A stretch of DNA of 64,000 nt from assembly GCA_047967505.1 (NCBI GenBank), contig CM106539.1, one strand, 5' to 3'. Below are positions 23,781-35,997 of this stretch, piece after piece. The position numbers and the translations under genes were made by a program. The stretch is from Dipteris shenzhenensis. Taxonomy: Eukaryota; Polypodiophyta; Polypodiopsida; Gleicheniales. How positions within the stretch are numbered: the first letter of the stretch is position 1; each line of letters opens with the position of its first letter. The notes below the pieces were generated by a model. The model did not search any database. It was not told the DNA's origin and saw only the letters and a program-made list of their open reading frames with translations.

Positions 23781-23919
23781 TTATGAAATATTCCTTACCA
23801 CATCTGAGGGTAATGCTTCCTTATCAAGACCCTGATCTTCTGCATCAAAATGACTAAAGAAAGAAGGGCCAGATGTTAACCAGTCATAGTTCAGCTCCCC
23901 AACCCGTGCAGTTGTTTGC
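23781..23919 (-). CDS. Phosphatase exon 5 (terminal)
   Basis: The acceptor CTGCAG ends at 23920. The exon's first base completes the Trp codon split by intron 4. It encodes [22 protein letters not shown] and an acidic tail ending VRNIS, then TAA at 23783-23781. The frame has no internal ATG and is short, so it is easily missed. Confidence 0.85.
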
Positions 23920-26900
23920 CTGCAGATTGTTTCGATTATTCAGGAGAACACACTCTCAAATCACGAGAAACTAAAGAAATAAGGAAAATAAACACACTGC
24001 TGTTGGTATTGGACATCCAAAATTATATTATGAACAAACAACACTTCACAACATAACCTTTTAATAACAATACATGGAAAAGCACTTGGGACCATGTGGA
24101 GCTGTCATGAAGAAGTAAGGATGAGGAAAAGGCACAGATTTTGAAAGCTGCTTGTGTTGTTGAAGGTTTTTTAAATTCGTATTTAAGGAAAATTGGAAAA
24201 AAGGTCCGAATGAACTCTTATTCTTTGACATGGAAATAAATAAGTTGACAAGAGTCCTACCTCGCTATATGCACTTACAGAAGAGGAACAAATTCTGCCA
24301 AAGGGATTAAAACAGATGAAAATTGTGCAACTCCTACACATATCTAAAACAAGAAAAGCATTGCTTGCAGTAGGTCTATAGAGTGAGCACAATTCGGTCT
24401 GCTTTGGAGAATGAAAATGACAAAGGGGCTAGCCGAGTTATGGGCTTCAATTCAAAATTGCATCTAATAATCAGAATGGCTTCAATGTGACCCTTTAACA
24501 TGCATCTTACAATCCATGGAATATACACTTGTAACAGGTACATGTGAAATGATGGCAAACACGAAGGGGGGAAAATGAACAGGGATAAGCAAATGACATT
24601 ATGCATGCTACGTCTACTACAATTCTAAAACAAAGAACACATGGAGTGAAATTCATGAGACAACAGACATGCAAGAATTGCGAAGATGAAAGGACGAGGC
24701 ATAGATGAGAGAAGAGGAGGAATCCAATACCACTGTTGATCCAAAAGCATTTCCTCAGTCAAACCAAAAGCCTTGAGCTCTTCACGTGTATGATGCACCA
24801 GCAGGCTATACCTGTCAAACAAAAAGCTATTACATAAATCAAACATATCTGTCTCTGCAGTCTCTTTTAATACAGACAAAATAAGAATACTGCACTCTAA
24901 CAGGAACACAAACATGTTTCACGCTATTCTTTTCTTTTTACATGATATAGAGATGCATCTTCAAGTGCGGGATAGTTTCGTCCTGCAGTTTGAACCCTGG
25001 GAAAACATGAATTAAAATTATTTTGTACTTCAGGCAATTTAGTAGGAATTTCATCTCTTTTGCTGTATTAAACTAACTGTGCAATAAAGACACATGACTA
25101 CATCTTCCAAAGTATTAAACAGATATGATAATATATTTCAAGGATAAAAAGAATCTTAAGTTATTGTGTTGCCTTCTTCAAACAGAGATTTACCATCAGA
25201 ACAGGGTATCTTTACCTGTAGCTGGAAATTTACGTCATACAATTTACCTTCCTTTCTGGTTAGGAAAAGGCTGGATTACTCCCCGAGGGACACTTGCTGT
25301 CTGGTCACTTTTTGCTTAGACTGTAGTCTCGAAAACTTCACACAGTCTTCTATGTAGAGTGACCCTACTATTGCAATTATTCCTTTTGAACAAACCAATC
25401 CCAACTTGCCTCAATTATTGTATGCTGTATGCTTTAAGAAAGAGAGATGCCTCTCACGTTTGTACAATAAGACAATGAAGTTTTCTACCAAGCTGCTTGC
25501 ATGCCTCATGATGATGATACCATCAGTTGTCATCATTCGCATACCCCCTTGTGCTCTTATCCCAGACAACTTGCACACATTTTGGAGGATGGCTAGAATA
25601 GATTTCTGTTACAAATATTTTTCTGCCAGCAAGAGTTCACATTAGAATCAGTAAGCTTGATCAATGGTAAGAGTACAAACAGAATGGTGCTGCAATGCAC
25701 CTTCTTACAAAGAAATTACTGCGGTTCAGCAAAGAGAATGAGGATATCTTGTAGCTCATACATGCTTACCATGAATGAATGGTAAACCAAGAGCACTTCC
25801 TCTAATGAGCTTAATTTAGGGATCTCAACTTAAAGAGGTGAGATGCTCAAACCTCTCAGTGCTCTCTTAAAGGGTTGGAGAGATCAGCAACATTTTTTAA
25901 ATTTGTGAATAACAGAGTAACAGACAAGGATTACATGGATAAGGTACACAGAGGGGGCCAAGACAAAGGAGGTCGCTGGTTGAGCCTGCTGTCCGCTAAT
26001 TAGGAGCCCGCAACAGGCAACACACACGATTGTTGGATTGGGGATGCAGGTGCACACACACGAGCAGGGAAAGAGAGTCTGAATGTGCTTCCTGGAACAT
26101 TGCAAAGTGTACAAGGTATAATAAGTAGGTATACCTTTAGGGTACATTCACACAAATACACACTTAAGGGTGTACTCACTTGCACTTTGAAAAACAAGCT
26201 TCAAACTTTTCAGGAGAAAGCGCCTTCGTGAATAAAACTTCATGTGTAGGCACATAGACCATGCTGATCTCCCCTACAGAACCTCTCCCTAACATAGTGA
26301 TAGTGCACCTCAATGTGCTTAGTGCGAGCATGAAACATTGGGCTCCCCGCAACTAGCAATGTGCTCTGTCTGTTAGTGAAAATCATAGTGGCGGATGGTT
26401 GTCCCGTACCCAAATCAGTAAATAATCTTCTGAACCTTATAGCAGTCATATGGGATGTGGGGGAAAAGGTCTCATCAAAATCAATACCTTTCTAGTGAGC
26501 ATAACCCTTTGCAACAAGCCTGGTCTTGTGGCAGTCAGCACTACCATCAGCCTTCCTCTTGAGCTTGTACACCCACTTCATATTAATGGCCTTCCTTCCA
26601 TAAGACAATCAGTCAAATACCAAGTGTATTCTTAAGATGGATTCATACTCGTCACCTAGTTGCTATTTCGAAATCCTTTTAAACAAGATTCTTTGACATA
26701 GCAGATCCAATTTCTCAATGTGTGTGAATTCATCCACTCCAGATAAGACATCACTTCCGAAATATTTTGCTTTCTCGGTGTACCAATGAACTCATCCACT
26801 CCTGATAAGATATCAATTCTATAGTTGAGTGAATTGAAATCATCCAAGTCTAAAGAGACAACACTGTTGGTATCCTTGACCCACTTTGTACTTGTTGTGG

Positions 26901-29362
26901 TGCTCTATCCTTGCATATTCAAATGAATGCAGTTCTTGACCTACTTGTTGCTGTCCTCTGATTTCTCCACTCGCAATTAAGATTCCAGCCAACTTGAAGC
27001 CACCTTCTTCCTGTTTCATTGAGCCAGACGTGCAAATTAGGGCCTTATTATGCAAGCTCATTGTTCCTGACTTGCCCCACACACAAACTCCTAGAGGTAG
27101 CCACTAGAACATAACCTTATACCACAAGAATCACATCCGATGCAGAATTTGATGAGAATTTGGCTACATCGACTATCAGGTCTTTCTCGAGCTTGCCCAC
27201 ATGTAGAGGCGAGGAGGAGTGTCAGTCCTTTCTATGTCACCCACAGGTCCATGGTCAAATGGAGAGATGCATGGGATTGTACATATGTCAAATGAAGAGA
27301 TGCATGTGGATTGTAAGTATGTCAACTAGGACTAGTGGCAGTGGCATGAGAGCCAGCATATTCCTTTGGGACATGTCAAGTATAAAGGGAGGATTGATGC
27401 TGCTTGCTTGTTATGTAAAGAACCTCAGCTTAGGCTTTGCCTACTTATCCTTTATGCAAAGAGGGAAAAAAGGAAATGGATGAAGCTTGAACTTGTGCTT
27501 ATTGGGGGACACCCCCTTTTGAGATCAATTTGCGAAGGATGTCCTTGGCCCCCTTTGTATTCCTCTTTGTTGCAGAGGCCTAGGATTACCACTTGAGAGC
27601 ATAGAACTCTTGCCTTTGGCCCTCACTATTTAGTCAGGATGGTTGCATCAATCCTCCTGTTGGATCCTCTTTTATGGAAGCAGCCGTGAGCTTTGTGATC
27701 TAGAGCCAAAAAGTGTAGTCCTGCTCCTAAACAGGACCCTCAACACTAGAGACAAAGAGATCACTTTTCTCTCAGTACTTAAAATGAATGATATTGATTA
27801 CACTCAACATTGGAACCTCTGTGTTTAAATCTTAATCAATATCATTGTTAGGTAGCCTTATCCTCAAGGGTTAAAAAGTGCTTCCAAATACAAAAGAGAA
27901 ATGTGGACTACACCATTCAACCTGATGGAGGTACGAAACCCTATTATAGGTTTGTGTAATATGCTTAGATTTTAAGAATTAGCATGGCCATTTTGCTTAC
28001 TTCATAGACAACAGGGATGTAATACTTTCCCTTCCCCTTGTTGCTACTATAGGGACATAGATACAGTTCTAGCCACATGCTTATTGATTATATATCGGTA
28101 CTCATGCCATTTGTCTCAATTCTAGTTTCTCTTTATTCTAGTAGTGTCCATTCAAATCTTCAACGCTATCAGTATTATTCCCATGCTAAACCCATGGCAA
28201 CGCTGATAAAGTAGGAAGTGTTGCAACTCACTGAGGATTCTACATTTTACGACGTCTTACATTGACTAGGAGCTTCAAGGCCTTGTTTTCCAGCACCTCT
28301 TACAAAACTGGGAACGTTGAAACTCAAATGCATGCTACTCAACGAATTTCTTCCATAGTGCCAAACATGCCTTCTTGTATACAAATAGCCATTTCAGAAG
28401 AAACAAGCAGATAGTCCAACAGATTGCAAAAAAAACAAGGAAACCAATTAGTTAAGAGCTCACTGGGGCATTTGTTACTTACAAAGACTACATGATTCTG
28501 GCTGGAACCTGAAAGACAATGCACAATAATGCCCAAACTCATAAGCCAATAGAGTCGCAGAACAATTGATAAGGTATCTGAATTCTGAACCTTCTAGAGG
28601 TTGTCTGTCCTATTCCGTCTTCATGCACATAAACCAGAACAGCTTTCGAGACTCAAGTTTTAGTTTCAGGCTTCTTCTATGGTTCCCCAAGCACAAACTT
28701 CAGCAGTTCTTGGTTGCAAAATAATTTTCTTTACTAAGTCATAGTTCAATGTGGCAGCAAGTAAAAGGTATTGCGGGCTAAGCATAACATGTTACCTGCC
28801 ACCAGCCCCCAGTTGCATAACAAGCAGCCCTGCATTTGTAAAATTGTGCAGCCCTTCAAATTGTTTTACAGTCCACTTGTACCACCTTGTGAGAAATACT
28901 CTTAAGGTTAACCCATGAGAAACTAGCACCAAGTTCACATTTTTTGATCGAGATTCAGGCCGTTGGAAACGACCAATATCGATATCTGCTCGAAGAGTCT
29001 CTCTGAAACCTGTGGTAAAGAGCAATTAAGTCAACCGCATAATAACTGTATGCTCATGGAGCCTGCCACCACATGAGAAACATATATCTAATTCCCTAAG
29101 ATTGGTTAAAGGAAGCTCGATAGAGACCCTTGAAAAGGGAGGGACAAAGGATAAGGTATGCACCACTTACCTGTTATTCTATCATACACATCTGCTGCAG
29201 ATTCACCATCTGGAAATCTGTAAAAGAAACGACCATATCGCAGGCGTACTTCTTTCTCCACTCGCATCTTTTCCCTATCTTGAAAATTTCCTGTGGAGAT
29301 AACATATATAATCATGATCTTCACTTGAGCGTGAACTGTTTGATTAATCAAGTGCTGTCTGT

Positions 29363-29398
<36 letters not shown>

Positions 29399-32300
29399 AT
29401 CTACATACACACATGCATGCACGTGTACACACATATAGAGAGAGATAGATATAGATATAGATGTAGGTAATAGATATACATAGATTCATATATACATATA
29501 TATGCATGTATCTGTTGTGTATGTGTGTGAGTTCATAAATCCAAGAACATGCCCAAACACAACCTTTTGTCTTGACTAAAAAGCACAAACTCCATCATGC
29601 ATAGCAGGGACTAGCTACTATGACATCCCCACCGATGTCATCAGCGCCCAATGGTTTGGGTGTAGCCCATTGTTTATATACGCCCTTACACATGTGCATA
29701 TCCAAATTAGTATCCATTTATAGAAAGGACCTTGTATTGAGTTTTTGTCAGATCTTAATCAACATTCATAACGCTATTATAAAAATTTAGTAAACTTACT
29801 GTCTAGTTATTGGCTCACTTCTCTTTGGGAAGTGCACAGGCCTGTATGTGGACAAGGAAGAGCAAAGAATCGAAATGTCATGTCATCTGCGTGAGATATA
29901 ACGATTTCACACTTCAAATTATCAATAGTTGTGGTACTATGTTTGGGATGGGATAAGAATGGAAAAGGTAAAGCAAGATAGGCGCTCACCTCTATTGGAG
30001 CCGTGGAGGTAGGAAAAAGAAGGCAGATGGAAAAAGAGGTCGCATCTTCCAGAAAAAGCAGCAGTTACTATTTCCATCATAACTTTTGATTTGTAATTTC
30101 GATTGAGGAGCTCTTGTTTTTGTTGGAGAGTGAAATTTCTTTCTACAACTTTCTAAAAGAAGTAGGGATATTAATCCAGCAGCATTACCTAGCTTTTGTG
30201 GAAGGCATCTCGTTTTTGGAAAGCTGGCACCTGACTATTGTTGAAAGAGCCTTTCAGGAGAAGCAGACCTTGTGTGGAGTACAAGCCAATCTTTTGGCTG
30301 TTCTTGGCCCCCTCTACATCTATAAAGATAACTCTTTTGGATAGAAAATCAAAACTGAAAAAACAGCCTAAACTGGGGTAAATGAATCTACCCAGTACCA
30401 ACTAGGAAAACACTGAGACAAAAAATAAATGAAAGTGCGTATTACAGACATACAACTCTAGAGTAAACTAGGAAAATGGGAGATACAAGAAAAGAGACAG
30501 GAGAAAAGGTGCTATCTCCTCCAACCAGATAATCAGAATACTCTTTTCGAGACGGGTTAGGAAGGGTTGCAAGGATCTCCATGGGGATCAAGACCCAGCC
30601 CCTAAGTGCTAGGAACGCTCTCCTATATGCCAGCATCTGGATCAATAAATCTCCGATCTACGGAGATAGGAGGGAGAGAAAGGTCATCAGATCCTGTGGT
30701 GCAACTGCCTGCATGTCCTGTGCTGATGAGTACCTCTAACAAGAAAATAACTCCAACTTTGATAACGTGGTGTATGAGAAAATCCCTCTTGCCGCTATGT
30801 TACCTGTTTTGGCCTCCATCATTATTACACAAGGGCCAAATATAATACCTCAGTGTTCATCTCCTTCAATTCATATTTACATACTGATATAAATATGACT
30901 GTACACAATGTACAAAGAATATTCTCAGTGCCGTGGCTCAACCTTGGATTTCCCCTCAAAGAATTCCCCAATCATTCCTTCCAGATCTTCATCTGTGAAC
31001 CTTATGTATTTATGAGGATTTTTACCACTCTCCATCAAAGACCTACAGCATTACAGACGAAGCATTAGGAATCATCAACAAATAAATAAAGTGGTGCTCA
31101 TCGTCAATCGAACCATCATCACATATCTTGTAGATCCTCTCTTGCCTTGGGGTGACTATCCCTTTGCATGTCTCTACCTCCGGACCCCGGTGACTCTAAA
31201 TCTACACGTTTCCTTCCTTTTGTACGTAGAGATATTGTCCTTAAGATACTGTTCCCCATTGTATGTGAGCATAGGATTAATCTCTTTTTTGTAGAACCTT
31301 CACAACCGTTCCATAGAGTGTCCATCACTTTCTGATGTACAAAGTCCCTGATGGCTCCCTTCTTTCTCTCGTAGGTCAAGTCCCACCGATCTTTGTCTCA
31401 AGCTCCTTGGACTCACATATCACGCACATCCTCTCATTGGGAGGTCCTCAATCTGTGTGATAAGATATAAGGTGTCCCAAGCCATATCCTCGATGCCTAT
31501 GACACGAGCATCTCAAGATGTACAGTTCTCTAAATGGAACCACCCTTTGTAATCTGAAGAAAATGGTCACTTGCAGAACTTAGGTTTCATAGGATGCATA
31601 GAAAGGGATGAATCCCATACGGTGAGGTATAGAGGTCCAGAAGATCTGATTGTCTAGATAGATGCATGGATGAGGCATCTAGTTTATACTAAAAAGGGGG
31701 GAATCTGTCCATTTATGGACCCAATCTGAGGAAGCATCCAGTGACTTGTGCAAAACAACATCCCATGTCCCCTTGCTGACTGAGTTTGGACCCTTTGTAC
31801 ATATTGAATCGTCAGCATTTAGTGCACAGGGGATGCTCCAAACTCTTCCTACACAATATGGTGTGGAAACAAGGGTTTACTGCAAATGATGTGGAAAAGC
31901 ATCGTGACTTGTATCATTCCATCCTGCCCCCCACTCTCTAGCCCTGAGAATGGTGCCCAACCCCATACATAGCTGCTTGGTTGGCTAATGAAGCTAAACG
32001 TGGAATTTGTGTCGAGACCTTGAAAATGTGCCTAGAAGCACAACTCTAGTGTGTAGTCCCACAAGGTAGACATAACCTTTTGCAAGTCTTATCTTATGGA
32101 GAAGTTGGGCCTTGAGAACATGATCGCCAAGTGGATGAAACTATCTTCATTGGCCCTCCACAGTATATGAGAGTATCCTTGTGCATGGTTGAACTTAGTG
32201 TTTAATATTATAGCCTTGATCTTACCGGGTTCACCTTCAAGCCCCACTGATCATAGAAAATTTGTAGATGCTATCAGAGGTCACCCCACAAAGGAGGACA

Positions 32301-34496
32301 TGATCTGCAAAAAGTAAAATTGGTACCACTGTCTAGGCCAAATGTGACACCCCTCCTCTGAGATTGTCAATGAATGTGGACAGCTGGTCAATTTTGGGGC
32401 CAAACAAGGTTTGAGACCAAGGGCAACCTTGTTTGACCCATATGATCTCCTTTGTCCAGCTTGCCACTATACAGACAAGCCCAAATAGTCTCCCATGAAA
32501 TCTCTAACACCTTGTAGTTGCCTAATAAAGTGTGCACAGGGCCCAGCATAAAACGCCTTCCTAAAGTCCACCAAGCATTAGTAAAAACCCTTTCGTGTCT
32601 CACGTTGCCCTCCTCAACGAGAGCCCTCAAGAAGAAATAACGGTGATCTAATCGTGTAATCACAGCAAGACCTTTAAACCTTTAGCGAGGAATTAGCGTT
32701 ATGCACCATAGAGAGAGAAAGGAGATGAGGGTAGAGAGAGAAAGGAGAGTCAACAACCGATTGGGTCCCTGTACCCACTGAGGGCCCTCTCCCCCAATCA
32801 GGGGAGAATTTGCTTTATACTTGGAGAACTGAAAGATACAAATAACACTCTTCGAGAGATCACGCAAACAGGCTTCTAAAGAGTACATTGTGCACACATA
32901 TTGCAGACCCAAAGACCTGAGAGGTAACGCCAACCAAGACCGAGACCTTGATGCTGTCCACATTGATGATGTAGGGCACTTCTACAAGGCAAGGAAGAGG
33001 CTTGTGCTGTCCTCTGGGATGCAGGGTTACTGCGTGAGTGAGAGAGTGAAAGCTAGGAGTAATAGATTCTAAAAGAGAGTTGAGAGATGAGTGAAATATA
33101 GAGCTGAGAAGTGAGCTGTGCAAAACTGTAAAGAGCTGCTGAAACATTACCCAAACCTTACTCTGTTTGCTAGTCCAACACCCTGCTGAAGGGCTGGATG
33201 TGGGAGAAGTCCCACACATGGCTGAACTGATGGCCAAGGAACTGAGGCTGATCAGGGCCAAAAGAGGGAAGGCACAGAGGCTGCTTTTAGGGCTGAAGGC
33301 TGGCTGAAGAAGTGCTGAAGGTTGGAGGGCTCTTGAATGAGGAATGAGGGCAGCCAAGGGCCCTATTTATAGGGCTCAGCCAACCAGGAAGCTGTAAACA
33401 GCCGACTGAGTCGGCTGATTTACAGGCTGGTTGGCTTAGTTTGCAGCCTATAAATAGCCCCTCTTGGCTCATTTGCCAAGGGACTTTTTGGGCAGCCTTT
33501 GCAGGCTGCCTTCCCTACCTGCCCTGGGTCTTCCTGGTCAGCCTTTGGGGGGCCCTCTGGGGTCTGGGGCTCCTAACCTAAGCTATGACCTAGACCTAAC
33601 TAAACCCTAAGATGGAAACACTAACATACTGTTCTCCGAGGGGTACCCATGAACAAGGACTGATCTGTCTAACTTGACCTAAGGCTAAGAGACTGACTTA
33701 CGTAGCTTGTGCCTGAGTATCCCTGGACAAGGGCTCACAAAGGGGTCACGGCATACAACAAAATCTCCTATTAGCGAACTACGATGCACTTGTCAATGTA
33801 GCCACTATGTCACATTGCACCCAAGTGTAGGGTTGCACGTGACACCTGAGCTCTTTGTCTTGTGTCTCTGCAATATCACTAAAGTGTGTTTTTTGCTTTG
33901 TATGGGTATGGATGCTTGTTTAGTAGCTCCATCCTTTTCAGCTGGCTTGTATCAGGTTTCTCACAGTCTCATAGACCCATCGGTCATCCGAAGACTTTAA
34001 TAAACTTTCTTTCTTTCTTTCTTTCTCAAGAACAAACCATAGACCTTGGCCATGACATGAGCCAATCTTGATCATGCAGCGATTGTTAGGATTCCATGGG
34101 CCCCTTGCCTTAAAGAATGGGTGTGATGGTATCTATATCAAGGGTAAGAGAAAGCTAGAATAGGTCACTTCATTCAAGAGTCAGGTTAATGTGGGAGGGA
34201 AGGTCTCCCAAGCATGTGCAACGTATACCATGGTATTTCGCCCTCCCATTATCAACCTTTAGTATGGCATCTCCCACATTTCCTGCGTCAAAGATAGAGG
34301 CTAGAATCATGGAGAGATCTCTAATGGGATTGTCGAATCCTCATATAATGTGCGAGCATCCCCTAACTAGTATCTAATCTTCCATAGGTTAGGGGCATTT
34401 TTCTTTTAAAACACCTAAATTTCTTTGGAGTGCTCCAAAGAAGCTGTATATGAATGCCCCCTTTTTGCAGAAAACAAGCTGTCAACACGCTATTCT

Positions 34497-34548
<52 letters not shown>

Positions 34549-35959
34549 AGGGAGGATTGTTTGTCTACGGAAGGTTAAAGAGGCCTATGAGACCAAATCA
34601 CAACTACATCATGAGAAAGAAAGAAATTTTAGAAATATCCATGGGAGACCAACAGTCTATGGGACAGCATAACACATCCATTCAAGGAGGGCAGCTCCCA
34701 ACGAGAAAAGCACCCCCGATTGGAGATCTAGAGGATGTCAAAACCGAAGTAGGAATACATGCGGAGTGTATCTAGGGAGCCTTAAGAGGGATGATGGCTG
34801 TGGTATTTGAAGGAGGTCAGCATTGGTACTATGCTGCCAAAGACGTCAAGGACAAGCTCATGGTATACAAGTTCAAAGGTAACATTTGAATCCTTAATGA
34901 GCTGGAGGAATGGCTTACAAGTCTAGAAGACTACCATTGTTTTTACCTTCATGGGACAAGGATTGGATTATTCTTGTTAGTATGCTTTACAAAATTAAGC
35001 CCACACATGGTGGCACTACATTTGAGATTTCACCAAGAAGACATACCACATAGGATCAGTTCAAAAACCTCATGGAGATTAGAGGATTCCCCTCACCGTT
35101 CATGATATATATTTGAGGGAGGGAAGTCTTACTCAAGGACTGCATCCTTCCCTAGCGACTGATGTGAGCACCTACAAGAATCAAAACATCAAGCGAGCTG
35201 CCAAGCTTGCTGAGGTTTTTGAGCTAATATACAAGCAACCTAGGAGCAGTGCATATTGGAAAGCATCAGACGCTGAGAAAATCCCCAAATTGTTTAAATG
35301 GCATGACACAAAGGTTGCAGCAACCCTGTTTCCAAGGTACCTGACACTATCATGCTGACAAATGCCTTCTGTCAAGCCAATGAGTGAAAGTTCAACTTCC
35401 AAACATAGGAATGTATGCAAAATGAGCAACACTAAGACAATCAAGTTCAGCATGACTCTGGAGTTGTTTGATGAGGAGAAGGAGATGGTAAATGCCCCTG
35501 AGATCCTAGATGTGGCTCATGAGGAGACAATCAGTCCCTTTGATGCAAAGCAATTCTCAAAGCCAGGCCGGGCCCCTTTTTCCATTTGATCCTAATGGCA
35601 TGACTCTGCGTGTTGCTTTGCATATGACACCGGTGGGATGAAGGATTGGACTAGGGGTAGTGCCTAGCCCATTAGTAGCACTCCATGCCGTGTTCCTAGA
35701 GCTGCATATGTTGGAGACCATGCAATTCCATGCAATGATGACGTTAAGGGCAACACTCTTGTTGATGAGGAGCAGTACATTGAGAACTGTAACCACTATC
35801 CCCTGATGCATTAATGGATTGTAAGAAACACCAAGATGCTCAAATTGAGAAGTAGCATTGATGGCAACAATGTTCATATGTTAGTGGACCACAGTAATAC
35901 CCACAACTCTTGCAGTTTGGTAGGTCACCTCTGTGAGAGTGTTGCATGTGCTGAAGCAT

Positions 35960-35997
<38 letters not shown>

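Noticed and set aside
24625-24730. Hydrophobic C-terminal extension of phosphatase exon 4
   Set aside because: It lies past the inferred donor and lacks family similarity; exon 5 supplies the conserved tail instead.
29106-29588. 160-residue minus frame treated as one protein
   Set aside because: Only 29171-29290 is exon; the upstream part is translated from GT and ATAG microsatellites in intron 1, and the tail past 29171 is intron 2.
32860-33357. 165-residue minus frame as a host gene
   Set aside because: No domain, no signal peptide and a skewed Ser/Leu/His composition; left as unassigned sequence.
33363-33457. Calling the TATAAATAG arms a promoter
   Set aside because: The TATA-like blocks are parts of a palindrome, no transcription unit starts beside them, and the motif is not enough on its own.
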